A stretch of 64,000 nucleotides of DNA from Chitinophagales bacterium (GCA_015654695.1 JAATGJ010000127.1:1-64000); one strand, 5' to 3'. Shown: positions 1 through 9,928, counted from the first letter of the stretch. Notes: a model not told the origin generated them from the sequence alone. Made by a program: numbers and translations.

Positions 1-162
1 GTGATAATACCGGCTGTCCGGCAAAATTTTTATCTTTACTCATCTGCTATGTTTGTAGTGTGGTAACTCAAACATAACTAATATGGGTGGTTCTAACGAA
101 CTGCCCGTTTTTATTTATAATTTAGTCGGACAATAGTGATTTCGGTTGTATCTTGAAATGCA

Positions 163-1689
163 ATGAAAAAAGCTTCGCTTTACTGGCCATTAATACTTGC
201 ATTGGCCTGTATCAAATTTACCCTCCCATTTTTCTTACAATCCCCGATTTTTGAATTACAGCGGGATGAATATTTATATTACCAGCAGGGCTTGCATTTT
301 GACTTTGGCTATTTAGAAAACCCGCCTCTTCTTTCCTATCTCGGCATGATCTCGTCATGGCTTGGCGGTTCCATCTTCTGGATCAAGTTCTGGCCCTGCC
401 TGTTTGGCTCAGCTACTTTGATTATTACCTGCCTTATCACGGCAGAACTGGGGGGCAAAAGGTTTGCACAGTTTCTTGCAAGCCTGGGGATAATAACCGG
501 GGCCTACATGAGGGTCCATTTTCTTTTCCAACCCAATTTCCTGGATATTTTCTTCTGGACTCTGTCTTTATATTTTATCATCCGCTATATCAATAACAAG
601 CGAATAAATTGTCTATACTGGTTTGCTATAAGTATTGGGCTGGGTTTCTGGGGCAAATACTCAGTTATATTTATTACAGGAAGCATTCTGCTATCGCTGT
701 TGTTATCACCACACAGGAAAATTTTTGCTGAAAAAAAGTTTTACTTCGCTGCACTGATCACTTTGCTGATTATACTACCAAATGTGTGGTGGCAATACTC
801 GAATAACTGGCCATTGGTACACCACATGAAGGAACTTCAGGAAACACAACTCAGGTTTACTAACCCGTTTGACTTTTTGAAAAGTCAACTGATGATGCTG
901 ATTGCAGTCGCAGTAGTCTGGATAGCAGGTCTTGTGTGGTTACTGAAACAAAAACAATGGCGCTTTCTTGCTTACACGTATTTCTTTGTAATCATCCTGC
1001 TTATTTTGGGAAGGGGTAAAAATTATTATTCTCTCGGCATTTATCCTATGCTACTGGCTGCGGGTGCCGTGATCTGGGAACAGTGGACACAAAAAAGATA
1101 TTGGATACGCTATACTGTCAGCATCCTGATCATTGGATTTACATGGGTAATTCTTCCAATGCTGTTACCCACCTGGCAACCGGAAAAGCTGGCTGATTTC
1201 TATAAGCGAAATGGCATCAAACATAAATGGGAAGATCAGAAAGATCATGAGCTGCCACAGGATTTTGCTGACATGCTGGGTTGGAAAGAACTGGCAGAAA
1301 AGTCTGAAACATTTTTCAATACCCTTCCTGATTCAACAAAATCCAATACTATTATTTATTGTAGGAATTACGGACAGGCAGGTTCATTGAAATTTTATGG
1401 AAAAGAATTGTACTTTAAAAATAAAGTCATTAGTGATAATGGTTCCTTTCTTCTCTGGATACCTGGCCGGCTATGGATGAAACATCTTCTTTTTATAGGT
1501 AAGCAAATGCCTGACAACGACGATGAAGTATTTCAGCATTTTGAAAAGGTAACGGTTATTGATTCAGTTACCTATCCGCTGTCAAGGCAATTAGGAAACA
1601 AAATTATTTTCTTTGAAAATATTGATTCTGCCGGATTGAGAATAGCCACAGAAGGATTGAGAGAATTAAAGAAAGAATTCAACCAGTGA
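163..1689 (+). CDS. ArnT/PMT-like glycosyltransferase (GT39/GT83 type)
   Basis: A 508-residue polytopic membrane protein of the dolichol-phosphate-mannose/ArnT superfamily, expected to transfer a sugar from a polyprenyl-phosphate donor to a lipid or protein acceptor at the periplasmic face. The family's first-loop acidic motif is visible (ELQRDE, residues 31-36), followed by the typical [10 protein letters not shown] stretch and about ten hydrophobic segments to roughly residue 330. A soluble C-terminal part of about 170 residues follows. The ATG start precedes a basic residue pair and the first membrane helix. The donor and acceptor cannot be read from the sequence. It ends 34 bp before the next gene, which appears to have its own promoter. 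Bases 1-162 to its left hold no recognisable gene. Confidence 0.85.
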   Translation: MKKASLYWPLILALACIKFTLPFFLQSPIFELQRDEYLYYQQGLHFDFGYLENPPLLSYLGMISSWLGGSIFWIKFWPCLFGSATLIITCLITAELGGKRFAQFLASLGIITGAYMRVHFLFQPNFLDIFFWTLSLYFIIRYINNKRINCLYWFAISIGLGFWGKYSVIFITGSILLSLLLSPHRKIFAEKKFYFAALITLLIILPNVWWQYSNNWPLVHHMKELQETQLRFTNPFDFLKSQLMMLIAVAVVWIAGLVWLLKQKQWRFLAYTYFFVIILLILGRGKNYYSLGIYPMLLAAGAVIWEQWTQKRYWIRYTVSILIIGFTWVILPMLLPTWQPEKLADFYKRNGIKHKWEDQKDHELPQDFADMLGWKELAEKSETFFNTLPDSTKSNTIIYCRNYGQAGSLKFYGKELYFKNKVISDNGSFLLWIPGRLWMKHLLFIGKQMPDNDDEVFQHFEKVTVIDSVTYPLSRQLGNKIIFFENIDSAGLRIATEGLRELKKEFNQ

Positions 1690-1695
1690 ATTCTT

Positions 1696-1703
1696 TACAT
1701 TTG
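1696..1703 (+). promoter_or_regulatory. Bacteroidota -7 promoter box (TACATTTG)
   Basis: TACATTTG is an exact match to the TAnnTTTG -7 element of the Bacteroidota primary sigma factor and lies 20 bp before the start codon of the B12-binding protein. No good -33 TTTG is seen at the usual 19-20 bp spacing, so the call rests on the -7 box and its position. Confidence 0.5.
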
Positions 1704-1723
1704 AATACAGAACAGCAGGTGAT

Positions 1724-2131
1724 ATGAACAGACCCGTCAGAGTTTTAGTTGCTAAAGTAGGATTGGATGGCCATGATCGCGGCGCCAAGGTTATCGCTAC
1801 AGCATTAAGAGATGCCGGTATGGAAGTGATCTATACCGGTCTGCGGCAAACTCCTGAAATGGTAGTGAATGCTGCTTTACAGGAAGACGTTGATGCAATT
1901 GGGATCAGCATTCTTTCCGGTGCGCACATGACCATTTTCCCCAAGATCATTCACCTGATGAAAGAAAAGGGACTGAATGATGTGTTGCTGACCGGTGGTG
2001 GCATTATCCCTGAAGATGATATGCAGCAATTAAATGAAAAAGGTGTCGGCAAACTTTTTCCTCCCGGCACTCCTACCGGTGAAATAGCCGGTTATATAAC
2101 AGCTTGGGTAAAAGAAAACCGCTCCTTCTAA
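1724..2131 (+). CDS. Methylmalonyl-CoA mutase-type cobalamin-binding protein
   Basis: A 135-residue stand-alone B12-binding domain. The DGHDRG motif (residues 15-20) carries the histidine (His17) that replaces the lower axial ligand of cobalamin. The later GISILSGAH and LLTGGGIIP stretches match the rest of the Rossmann-like fold. Such small subunits pair with a separate mutase catalytic subunit, usually in methylmalonyl-CoA or isobutyryl-CoA type mutases, and carry out B12-dependent carbon-skeleton rearrangement. The catalytic subunit is not in the window, but methylmalonyl-CoA epimerase is (at 22.1 kb), which fits a propionate/succinate route. The exact acyl-CoA substrate is not decided by this domain alone. 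Confidence 0.88.
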   Translation: MNRPVRVLVAKVGLDGHDRGAKVIATALRDAGMEVIYTGLRQTPEMVVNAALQEDVDAIGISILSGAHMTIFPKIIHLMKEKGLNDVLLTGGGIIPEDDMQQLNEKGVGKLFPPGTPTGEIAGYITAWVKENRSF

Positions 2132-2348
2132 CTACACAGATAATTCCCGTTCCAATCCACAGAAATCATCAACTGGCTCCGGTTTACAGGCTAAAAGCCG
2201 GTAGTGCATTTTTATTCCATCACTCCATCTCCTGATTTCTGCAGTTCGTTTAACAAATCCTGCCATTCACTAACCGTGCCCGTGACAGCCGGTCTCTCCT
2301 TTTTATCTTCGTCTTCCAATCAAAAAAAAAGACCAGAAATTTTAAACC

Positions 2349-2603
2349 ATGAAACAATTTTTAGTACAGCACCGCAACAGCATCCTGGCAAAGGCGCTGT
2401 ATTCTTCCGCCACGATCTCCTTATTTCTTTACATTATCATCCGTGTGTTTTCTTTCGAATTTCCCATGTCGTGGATAGAAGAGATCATGCTTTTTATCAA
2501 AGTTACTTTTACCGGAACTTTTATGATGTCGCTCGCCACTGTAGGCTGCGCCGGTTTGTACCGGGCATTTGAAAGAATGAAGCGTTATAAAAAAGCCGCA
2601 TAG
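2349..2603 (+). CDS. Small two-helix membrane protein, unknown
   Basis: An 84-residue protein with an ATG start. It has two hydrophobic segments (about residues 16-35 and 50-70) and a basic C-terminal tail (RMKRYKK). I do not recognise a family. It lies on the same strand as its neighbours, 217 bp after the B12-binding gene and 43 bp before the enoyl-CoA hydratase, so it may be co-transcribed with the latter. The reading frame carries a plausible membrane topology and the competing frames are low-complexity, so it is probably real. The 217 bp gap before it holds nothing else I can identify. Confidence 0.6.
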   Translation: MKQFLVQHRNSILAKALYSSATISLFLYIIIRVFSFEFPMSWIEEIMLFIKVTFTGTFMMSLATVGCAGLYRAFERMKRYKKAA

Positions 2604-2621
2604 TTTCAAACAGGATCGTAT

Positions 2622-2647
2622 TACCTATTTTTGAAAAAAAATAGGTA
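2622..2647 (+). repeat. Perfect 11-bp inverted repeat at a start codon
   Basis: Arms TACCTATTTTT (2622-2632) and AAAAATAGGTA (2637-2647) are perfect complements separated by GAAA. The last A of the right arm is the A of the enoyl-CoA hydratase ATG. The left arm also contains TATTTTTG, a possible -7 box. It could be an operator, or an mRNA hairpin that hides the start site if transcription comes from upstream. Confidence 0.6.
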
Positions 2648-3423
2648 TGTACACTACCCTGCTTGTTCAAACGGAAAATGGTATCTGCACCGTTACCATT
2701 AATCGCCCTGAGAAACTGAATGCGCTGAATAAAGCTGTATTTGACGACCTGGATACGATAGTGGACGACATACAGCATAACCCCGATATCAAATCCGTGA
2801 TCATTACCGGCGCTGGTACAAAAGCATTTGTAGCAGGGGCAGATATAACAGAGTTTAACGGGTTTACCAAAGAACAAGCCAAAGCATTGGCTAAACGGGG
2901 ACAGGATATATTTTTCAAAATTGAAACTTCCTCCAAACCTATAGTGGCTGCGGTAAATGGTTTTGCATTAGGTGGTGGTTGCGAACTGGCGATGGCCTGT
3001 CATTTTCGTGTAGCATCAGACAATGCAAAGTTTGGCCAGCCGGAAGTCAATTTAGGTTTGATCCCCGGCTATGGCGGCACACAACGTTTAGTACAGTTAG
3101 TGGGAAAAGGTAAAGCCCTGGAACTATTGATCTCGGCGCAGATGATAGATGCCCATGAAGCCAAACAATACGGGCTTGTTAACTATGTAACCACACCAGA
3201 AAGTTTACTGCAAAGAACAAAAGAGATTCTTACCATTATCAACTCCAAAGCTCCTTTAGCTGTTGCAGCTTGCATCAAAGCTGCTAATGCTGTATTTGAT
3301 GAAACAAAAGATGGTTATCATGCCGAGATTGAAGAATTCGGCAACGCTTTTGCCACAGAAGATATGAAAGAAGGTACGGCTGCTTTCTTAGAAAAAAGAA
3401 AAGCGGATTTTAAAGGCAAATAA
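2647..3423 (+). CDS. Enoyl-CoA hydratase/isomerase (crotonase) family
   Basis: A 258-residue crotonase-fold enzyme, expected to hydrate trans-2-enoyl-CoA in fatty-acid or amino-acid breakdown. The oxyanion-hole segments AFVAGADITEF (60-70) and GFALGGGCELAMA are present. Both catalytic glutamates are seen, Glu113 in GGGCE and Glu133 in QPEVNLGLIPG, so hydratase activity is likely rather than a degenerate homologue. The length matches short-chain hydratases (about 260). The start is the ATG inside an inverted repeat. The gene converges on the NlpC/P60 gene with only 8 bp between the stops. Substrate chain length cannot be told. Confidence 0.9.
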   Translation: MYTTLLVQTENGICTVTINRPEKLNALNKAVFDDLDTIVDDIQHNPDIKSVIITGAGTKAFVAGADITEFNGFTKEQAKALAKRGQDIFFKIETSSKPIVAAVNGFALGGGCELAMACHFRVASDNAKFGQPEVNLGLIPGYGGTQRLVQLVGKGKALELLISAQMIDAHEAKQYGLVNYVTTPESLLQRTKEILTIINSKAPLAVAACIKAANAVFDETKDGYHAEIEEFGNAFATEDMKEGTAAFLEKRKADFKGK

Positions 3424-3431
3424 AAGCTTGC

Positions 3432-4052
3432 TTAAAAAGAATGAATGGGGAAAACACGGATCACTTTTACAAACCTGCTTTTATAATAATTTTCAAAGGT
3501 CGTGATCACAACACCCCTTGCTTTGCCGGAAGTAGAATGAATAAATGACAGTTCGCCGTTTCTGTTACTCACAACAATACCCATGTGACCTACTGTTCGT
3601 ATAGTACTATCAGTGCCTGTAAATAAGATCAGGTCTCCCGGTTTAGCCTTAGTGAAAGATATATCATCACCTACATCCGTAAAATCTGCCGATGACCGGG
3701 GAACAGCAATTTTAAAATGATTAAATACATACGTAATAAATCCTGAACAATCAAACCCCGCCGCAGGATCAATGGAAGCATATTTATAGGGAATTCCTAT
3801 TAGTGTTTTTGAATAACCCACCAGGTCCGCAGGTTTCGTTTTGCCCGTTTCAATTATTCCTGCCAACTGGTTCTTTACAGTTTGCGGGATGGGCTTATCA
3901 ATATTTGCAGAAACACGCCTGCTTACCGAAGGTATTGTGTCTATACCAGTTGAAATCGTTGATTCATTTTCAGTATGAAGGCAACTGCCAAAAATGATCC
4001 AAAGAGCAGATGGTAAAAAAATATTTTTGATAATGATCTCATGGTAATACAT
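3432..4052 (-). CDS. NlpC/P60 family cell-wall peptidase, probable lipoprotein
   Basis: A cysteine endopeptidase of the NlpC/P60 fold, expected to cut peptide stems of peptidoglycan at the cell surface. With the chosen ATG the protein has 206 residues. It opens with a hydrophobic segment ending in IIFGSC, a lipobox-like site with Cys24. The catalytic cysteine is in GFDCSGF (Cys102), followed by VGHMGIVVS (His156) and FIHSTSG (His172). A longer TTG-started reading to 4085 exists, but it would bury the signal peptide behind 11 extra residues, so I prefer the ATG. The gene follows the phosphatase/fucosidase cluster by about 100 bp and may be separate from it. Confidence 0.85.
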   Translation of the reverse strand: MYYHEIIIKNIFLPSALWIIFGSCLHTENESTISTGIDTIPSVSRRVSANIDKPIPQTVKNQLAGIIETGKTKPADLVGYSKTLIGIPYKYASIDPAAGFDCSGFITYVFNHFKIAVPRSSADFTDVGDDISFTKAKPGDLILFTGTDSTIRTVGHMGIVVSNRNGELSFIHSTSGKARGVVITTFENYYKSRFVKVIRVFPIHSF

Positions 4053-4149
4053 AGGGACAACCGGCTTAATCCTGTTAAACTGCAAACATTGTGCCCCGTA
4101 GTTTTTTCTGATACCTGTTATTCTAATACAAGCCTGAACAAGCCTGTCT

Positions 4150-5235
4150 TTACTTAATCACAGATTTTACCTCTTCAGCTATGGGATGATCCGCTTTAAA
4201 AATATACCCCAATATTTTAGCCATTGTTTGAGCAAACTGTTTTTGATACAATTGCGTATTATCTTTTACTTCTCCTGTTGCTTTTGTATCCGGGCCTAAC
4301 ACGGCAAACCAAATTTCATGGGAATCCTGTATGCTGCTGCCATGACTTGTCCATTCTTCTTTTTTACCATCGCCCCTGCCATGATCCACTGTAATAAAAA
4401 GGGAAGTTTTATTCCTGTATTGAGGATCGCTTTGCACAAAGTCCCATAACTGTTTTATCCATGTATCTACCTGCCGCGCTGCATCCAAGTAAGAACGGTG
4501 CATTCCTGCATGAGCCCATTCATCTGTTTCACCATAAGCGATGTATAATACTTTAGGCTTTCTTGTCTCCAGCCATTCTATAGCAGCATAGTGAGTAAAT
4601 ACATCAAGACACTCATCTTCCAGCCAGGGCTTATGAGAGTCTTTCAGCATCGCATTGATCAGTTTTTCTTTATCAGTTGGACTTTTGCCGCCGACAGTAT
4701 CAAAAGCTGATATAACCGGCACACCGCTGCGTTGCTCATTTAATATCCTGTCAAATGCATTCCAGGCGCCAAAGGCAGCCACTTTTCCTTTCAGCTTTGG
4801 TTGCGTGTTAAAAAACTCCAGTACTGTCACATTAGGATTAGGAGGATAGCTGTTTGAATTGATCGCTGTGTCTGCATAGCCTGTCATGATCTCGCTATAG
4901 CCGGGATAAGAGAACCAATACGGATTGGCATTATCTACTTTATTGCCCAATACCCTGTTGCCATAGATCTGTCCTTTTGATTCGATAGTACTCCATAAAA
5001 AAGGCATCAGCTTTTTTCGTCTCTCACTTTCATTATCGCTCCAATAGGTTTTATAAATATAATCACTGTCCCCCTGGTTGAATTTTTTATTGTTAGCAAT
5101 AGCAGAATCCATTCCTTTAAAAACATCCTGCCAGCGGAGGCCATCTGTTGTGATGATAATTATATTCTCTGTTTTGTTTTGTGCCTGCAAAAGGCAGCTC
5201 ACTAAAACAAAAACCGCAAGAAATATTTTACGCAT
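4150..5235 (-). CDS. Alkaline phosphatase superfamily hydrolase, secreted
   Basis: A 361-residue secreted enzyme of the alkaline phosphatase/sulfatase/phosphoglyceromutase superfamily. A signal peptide covers about residues 1-18. The first metal-binding Asp is in TTDGLRWQDVF (about 29-39). Later metal-binding signatures are ETDEWAH, VDHGRG and SHGS. The likely nucleophile is the serine in SYPGYSEIMTG. No sulfatase C-x-P-S-R motif is visible, so it is more likely a phosphatase or phosphodiesterase. It is the last gene of a minus-strand cluster, 21 bp after the GH29 gene, which suggests co-transcription and a role in removing phosphate from a glycan or glycolipid. Confidence 0.8.
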   Translation of the reverse strand: MRKIFLAVFVLVSCLLQAQNKTENIIIITTDGLRWQDVFKGMDSAIANNKKFNQGDSDYIYKTYWSDNESERRKKLMPFLWSTIESKGQIYGNRVLGNKVDNANPYWFSYPGYSEIMTGYADTAINSNSYPPNPNVTVLEFFNTQPKLKGKVAAFGAWNAFDRILNEQRSGVPVISAFDTVGGKSPTDKEKLINAMLKDSHKPWLEDECLDVFTHYAAIEWLETRKPKVLYIAYGETDEWAHAGMHRSYLDAARQVDTWIKQLWDFVQSDPQYRNKTSLFITVDHGRGDGKKEEWTSHGSSIQDSHEIWFAVLGPDTKATGEVKDNTQLYQKQFAQTMAKILGYIFKADHPIAEEVKSVIK

Positions 5236-5256
5236 GGATGATATTGTATTTTATAA

Positions 5257-7383
5257 TCAATGAAATAAAATAGAGGCTGGAAGTTCTTCTTTTTTTCCCG
5301 CTTCCTGTTGCAGTAACACTTTCAGGTCATTACCACCACCACTATCATAATAGGTTACTTTTATTTTGTGCCAGCCTTTTTTTAATGCCGCCTTACCGCT
5401 TTTTTCCTCTGCCCCATGATTGCCATCATTATCCACTACTTCTGTATCCTCTATATACAATTTACTTCCATCATCTGATACTGTATAAAAAGTATAAAAG
5501 CCATCTTTATTTATTTTTATATACCCTGAAAACTCAAAAGCGAATTTTTCATTCCGTTGTTTTTTGGCCAGGGAAATTACACCGGTGATACCTTCACTAA
5601 CCATCGCTGTTGTAAAGGAAGAAATCAAATTGATATTCATTTCCGGTTGATAATATTTAAAAGCAATGCCCGGTTTGAGATTATTGGTTTTAACCGCGTT
5701 CATCCAGTCATATTTTATTACTTGTTGCATGGCGCTACCGCTTGGCAAACTGCCGGTCAGAAAAGTTTTTGCTTTGACAATACTGGTCGTATTAACGGTA
5801 AATGGCCCTGTATATACTGCAGAATTTGCAGATGGCTCTGTTCCGTCAGTAGTATATCGTATAGCTTCATTGTTTGTCGCACTAAGGGAAATAACCGGAT
5901 CTTTCCCGTTCTTACTATACTCCACTTTGATTACCGGCTTTTGGGAAAACATTCCATAATTACTGACCTTAAGAGCATAAGCATACGGAGCTTTTATTTT
6001 ATTAGGATTGTATTCCGGCAACGTTATTACCGTGTTGTTACCATCTGTCTTCCAGTTCAGTTTTTCTTTAGTTGATAAAAAATGGATGTTTGCATCCGCA
6101 GGCAAGTTAATACCCTGTAATACTATTTCTTTATTATCCGGGTACTTGGGTAAGATCGCATACAATGAATTTGTTGCCGCATTATACGTATAAAAAACTT
6201 CTTTCACTGCAAAACCCGGATCAGGATCAACTGTAATCTTCAGGAGCATATCACCACTCCGGTCTTTATAGTCCTTTCTGCCTTTACTCCATTGGCTGCT
6301 TTCCTTCCATCTTGAAGTGCCATATATCGCTTCACCATTTATCTTCAGCCATTCGCCCATCTCCAGCAAACGTTCCTGCATGATGGGGGGTATCTTTCCA
6401 TGTTCATCCGGGCCAATGTCCAGTAAAAAATTTCCGCCACGACTTACTTTATCAATCAACTGCAGTATCAATGATTGAGTAGAATTATAATCCCAGGAAT
6501 CTTCTTCCCTGTTATACCCATAGCTGAATCCCATTCCCCGGCTTTCTTCCCAGTAATGATCTTCAAAATCAAGATCAGGCTGGTATTCGGGTGTATAGAT
6601 TCCCGCATGTTTGAAACGGATACCTGATCCCCAGCGATCATTCACGACAATCTTATCCTTCACCGGGCTTTCATTATATAGCCAGGTAAGAAATTCCTGC
6701 GACTTCCAGGTTTCTGCCGTTGCATCCCAGTCGCCATCCGTCCAAAAAACATCCGGCTGATAATTATTGACCAGGTCTTTCATCTGCGGCCAGGTATGTT
6801 CGGCTGCAAATTTTTCCGGATCGCTTTTCCACAATGGATTGAACCATTCATACAATGAATAATACATACCTGCATGAACAGAAGTTTTTCTTACGGCTTT
6901 GAAAAGATCGCCTAACAGGTCCCTTTTAGGGCCGATATCCACGGCATTCCATTTAAAACCCCATGTTTTATCAGCTTCTTTACTGGGCCATAGTGTATAA
7001 CCGTCATGATGTTTGGACGTCAGCACAATATATTTCGCACCGGATTGTTCAAAAACTTTTGCCCATTCATCAGGATTAAATAATTCTGCTTTGAAATCAT
7101 TGGCCAGGTCATAATAGCTGCGGTCACCAAATTTCGCTTTATGAAATTTCATCCTGGCTGAATCAGTGGTTTGCAAACCATTCTGGTACCATTCCGCATA
7201 ATTGCCTTTGGTACTCCAGCCCGGCACGGCATACACACCCCAGTGAATGAAAACACCAAACTTTGCATCTTTGAACCATTGGGGCGTAGGTCTTGCATCA
7301 AGGCTTTCCCAGTTAGGCTGGTATGGCTGTCCTGAAGCATAAAGCACCGCCAGTAATAAACAAAGGGTAATATTTCTTCTCAT
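5257..7383 (-). CDS. GH29 alpha-L-fucosidase with chitobiase-like and PA14 domains
   Basis: A 708-residue secreted glycoside hydrolase. A signal peptide (about 1-18) is followed by the GH29 barrel with the typical KFGVFIHWGVYAVP (41-54), TSKHHDGY (122-129) and VFWTDGDWD, where Asp216 is the expected nucleophile. After the barrel come a beta-sandwich, a chitobiase/FN3-like region with YTTDGTEPS (about 515-525) and a C-terminal PA14-like domain with FYTVSDDGSKLYIED (about 640-655), probably for carbohydrate binding. The family removes terminal alpha-L-fucose. It sits between two phosphoesterase-type genes with 3 and 21 bp spacing, so the three probably form one operon. No SusCD pair accompanies them here. 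Confidence 0.92.
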   Translation of the reverse strand: MRRNITLCLLLAVLYASGQPYQPNWESLDARPTPQWFKDAKFGVFIHWGVYAVPGWSTKGNYAEWYQNGLQTTDSARMKFHKAKFGDRSYYDLANDFKAELFNPDEWAKVFEQSGAKYIVLTSKHHDGYTLWPSKEADKTWGFKWNAVDIGPKRDLLGDLFKAVRKTSVHAGMYYSLYEWFNPLWKSDPEKFAAEHTWPQMKDLVNNYQPDVFWTDGDWDATAETWKSQEFLTWLYNESPVKDKIVVNDRWGSGIRFKHAGIYTPEYQPDLDFEDHYWEESRGMGFSYGYNREEDSWDYNSTQSLILQLIDKVSRGGNFLLDIGPDEHGKIPPIMQERLLEMGEWLKINGEAIYGTSRWKESSQWSKGRKDYKDRSGDMLLKITVDPDPGFAVKEVFYTYNAATNSLYAILPKYPDNKEIVLQGINLPADANIHFLSTKEKLNWKTDGNNTVITLPEYNPNKIKAPYAYALKVSNYGMFSQKPVIKVEYSKNGKDPVISLSATNNEAIRYTTDGTEPSANSAVYTGPFTVNTTSIVKAKTFLTGSLPSGSAMQQVIKYDWMNAVKTNNLKPGIAFKYYQPEMNINLISSFTTAMVSEGITGVISLAKKQRNEKFAFEFSGYIKINKDGFYTFYTVSDDGSKLYIEDTEVVDNDGNHGAEEKSGKAALKKGWHKIKVTYYDSGGGNDLKVLLQQEAGKKEELPASILFH

Positions 7384-7386
7384 GTG

Positions 7387-8208
7387 TTATAAAGTTTGTT
7401 CGTTTAGTTTATCCAATGGATTAAGAATATATGTTAGCAGGCTATTGTCTTTTCTTAACTCAACCACCCGGAAACCTTTGTAATCCGTTCCCCAGTTACC
7501 ACCAAAATGAGCATCGAAAATAAAAGGAATGTTATTCTTCATTTTAATGTTGTCTTCATCATGATCATGCCCGTTGAAAACAGCACGTACATTTTTGTAC
7601 TTTGAAAGCAAATCAAAAAATTCAGGGCAATCCACTGCATTCTTCGTCTGCTTCACCGGGTTGATATGTATGAAGATAAAAATATTCTTCTGCTCCCTGT
7701 GTTCTTCGAGTTTTTGTGAAAGCCAGCCCAGATCGGGGCATAGATAAGTCCCTTTTTCATCAGAAGTTGTACCGATAAGTATCGTATTTTTCTTAATACT
7801 GAAATCAAGGTTTACCGGCATATTCCAGATTGCTTCCCACTCTGAAGTTGTAACATGATCATGGTTGCCCTGGCTTACGTAATACTTAACGGCTAATTTG
7901 TCTAATGCCATCTTCGCCTCGCTATACCATTTTTTGTCATCATGAATAATATCGCCATTGACAACACAAAAGTCAAAAACCTTTTGTTGGTGATTATGAT
8001 TGATAGTTTCTACGAGGTCTGCAAAATTTTTTGCAGAGTCAGTATCTTTCTGTCCATAATGACCATCGGAAGCTACGGCAAACCGAATCAAAGGTTTCCT
8101 GGCCATTAGTTCTTCGTACCCGTCAGTTACAGATATGATCTTGCCGCTGCTTAAAACCAGCAGTGCGGAAGAGGCTTGTTTGATAAAATCGCGGCGGCGC
8201 ATAGGCAA
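7387..8208 (-). CDS. Calcineurin-like metallophosphoesterase, exported
   Basis: A 273-residue metallophosphoesterase. The N-terminus MPMRRRDFIKQASSALLVL has the RRxFIK pattern of a Tat signal. Metal-ligand motifs appear in order: SDGHYG (a DxH variant, about 49-54), NGDIIHDD, SQGNHDHVT, FIHINPV and NGHDHDED (GHxH). All five blocks of the family are therefore present. It is the first gene of the fucosidase cluster, 3 bp upstream of the GH29 gene. The substrate is unknown; context suggests a phosphorylated sugar or lipid released outside the cell. The upstream 139 bp separates it from the divergent fumarase. Confidence 0.85.
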   Translation of the reverse strand: MPMRRRDFIKQASSALLVLSSGKIISVTDGYEELMARKPLIRFAVASDGHYGQKDTDSAKNFADLVETINHNHQQKVFDFCVVNGDIIHDDKKWYSEAKMALDKLAVKYYVSQGNHDHVTTSEWEAIWNMPVNLDFSIKKNTILIGTTSDEKGTYLCPDLGWLSQKLEEHREQKNIFIFIHINPVKQTKNAVDCPEFFDLLSKYKNVRAVFNGHDHDEDNIKMKNNIPFIFDAHFGGNWGTDYKGFRVVELRKDNSLLTYILNPLDKLNEQTL

Positions 8209-8299
8209 CGTATTTATGGAATATTCAGCTAAAAGTAAACCTTACCGGCAACATGACATTTATCATATAAAACAGGGCAGTCATTTGCCTGTATGAATG

Positions 8300-8307
8300 T
8301 ACATTTG
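8300..8307 (+). promoter_or_regulatory. -7 promoter box for fumC (TACATTTG)
   Basis: An exact TAnnTTTG match, 40 bp before the fumarase start codon in the divergent intergenic region. A TTTG lies 12 bp upstream, shorter than the usual 19 bp, so the -33 element is uncertain. Confidence 0.5.
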
Positions 8308-8347
8308 CGGAGCAAAAAAATCATTCAACTTATATTAATTTCTGGTT

Positions 8348-9748
8348 ATGGAATTCAGGATCGAAAAAGATACGATGGGAGAAGTAAAAGTGCCTGCTGA
8401 CGCTTACTATGGCGCTCAAACCCAGCGCAGCATTGATAATTTTAAAATAGCCCAGGATATAAACCGGATGCCAAAAGAGATCATCCGGGCATTTGCCTAC
8501 CTGAAAAAGGCGGCGGCGATTACCAATTATGAAGCTGGTGTTTTGCCAAAAAATAAATCGGTCCTGATCGGTAAAGTATGTGATGAGATATTAAAAGGAA
8601 AATTAGATGATTATTTTCCACTGGTAGTATGGCAAACCGGCAGTGGTACGCAAAGCAATATGAACGTGAATGAAGTGGTCGCTTACCGCGGCCATGTATT
8701 AAAAGGCGGGAAGCTGACGGATAAAGAAAAATTTCTTCATCCGAATGATGATGTGAACAAATCCCAGTCGTCAAATGATACTTTTCCTACAGCGATGCAT
8801 ATTGCTGCTTACAAAATACTGGCGGAAGTAACGATACCGGGAATCAAAAAACTCAGGGATACGCTGGCGAAGAAAAGCAAGCAATACATGAAAGTGGTGA
8901 AGATCGGAAGAACGCATTTCATGGATGCTACGCCATTAACAGTGGGACAGGAATTCAGCGGTTATGTGTCTCAACTGGACCATGGGTTAAAAGCCATTAA
9001 AAATACCTTAGCGCATTTAAGTGAACTGGCATTAGGCGGAACCGCTGTCGGGACCGGCATCAATACACCTCCCGGTTACTCAGAAAAAGTGGCTAAACAT
9101 ATTGCATCGTTGACAGGACTTCCTTTTGTTACTGCAGAAAATAAATTTGAAGCATTGGCAGCACATGATGCAATTGTTGAGGCTCATGGTGCATTAAAAA
9201 CAATAGCAGTAAGCCTGATGAAAATAGCCAATGATATCCGCATGTTGTCTTCCGGGCCAAGAAGTGGCATTGGAGAAATCTTTATCCCGGATAATGAACC
9301 GGGTTCTTCTATCATGCCGGGAAAAGTAAATCCTACTCAATGTGAAGCGCTGACGATGATCGCCGCACAGGTAATGGGTAATGATGTTACCATTGGCATC
9401 GGTGGTTCAAATGGTCATTTTGAACTGAATGTATTTAAACCTGTCATGATCTATAATTTTTTACATAGCGCGAGATTAATTGGTGATGGTTGTGTAAGCT
9501 TCAACGATAAATGTGCTGTTGGTCTTGCGCCTATTGAAGCCAATATTAAAAAACATGTTGATAATTCGCTGATGCTGGTAACATCCCTCAATACTAAGAT
9601 CGGTTATTATAAAGCCGCGGAGATAGCTCAAAAAGCGCACAAAGAAGGAACAACGCTGAAAGAAATGGCGGTTAAGCTCGGCTATGTAACCCCTGCACAA
9701 TTTGATGAATGGGTGGTGCCGGCGAATATGGTGGGTAAGATCAAATGA
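8348..9748 (+). CDS. fumC: Fumarate hydratase class II
   Basis: A 466-residue class II fumarase interconverting fumarate and malate in the TCA cycle. It has the superfamily signature [11 protein letters not shown] (319-329), the substrate-binding [13 protein letters not shown] (98-109), [13 protein letters not shown] (139-151) and the catalytic [10 protein letters not shown] (His190). The length matches the family (about 465). It could be confused with aspartate ammonia-lyase, but the [13 protein letters not shown] and [10 protein letters not shown] sequences favour fumarase. It has a -7 box upstream and a terminator-like hairpin after the stop, so it appears monocistronic. Confidence 0.95.
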   Translation: MEFRIEKDTMGEVKVPADAYYGAQTQRSIDNFKIAQDINRMPKEIIRAFAYLKKAAAITNYEAGVLPKNKSVLIGKVCDEILKGKLDDYFPLVVWQTGSGTQSNMNVNEVVAYRGHVLKGGKLTDKEKFLHPNDDVNKSQSSNDTFPTAMHIAAYKILAEVTIPGIKKLRDTLAKKSKQYMKVVKIGRTHFMDATPLTVGQEFSGYVSQLDHGLKAIKNTLAHLSELALGGTAVGTGINTPPGYSEKVAKHIASLTGLPFVTAENKFEALAAHDAIVEAHGALKTIAVSLMKIANDIRMLSSGPRSGIGEIFIPDNEPGSSIMPGKVNPTQCEALTMIAAQVMGNDVTIGIGGSNGHFELNVFKPVMIYNFLHSARLIGDGCVSFNDKCAVGLAPIEANIKKHVDNSLMLVTSLNTKIGYYKAAEIAQKAHKEGTTLKEMAVKLGYVTPAQFDEWVVPANMVGKIK

Positions 9749-9797
9749 CCTGCCGGGATCTTACTATAAATACGGGTCAATCCGTAAAATTCCTATC

Positions 9798-9833
9798 GTA
9801 AAAAAGGAGAATCAGCAGTATTTCTCTTTTTTA
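9798..9833 (+). terminator. Intrinsic terminator after fumC
   Basis: GTAAAAAAGGAGAA pairs with TTCTCTTTTTTAC with one bulged G, and the right arm is itself T-rich. It lies 50 bp after the fumC stop. Confidence 0.65.
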
Positions 9834-9928
9834 CTTCTTAAAACTTGCAATACTGCCCGGCATCATGCTATTTTAGTGCTTGTAATCTGGATACTCTTTT
9901 TCTTTTAAAAACAACTAATCCATACACT

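Noticed and set aside
2204-2572. 122-codon frame overlapping the small membrane protein
   Set aside because: It is out of frame with a better supported gene, is His/Phe/Ser-rich with no family pattern, and has no start signal.
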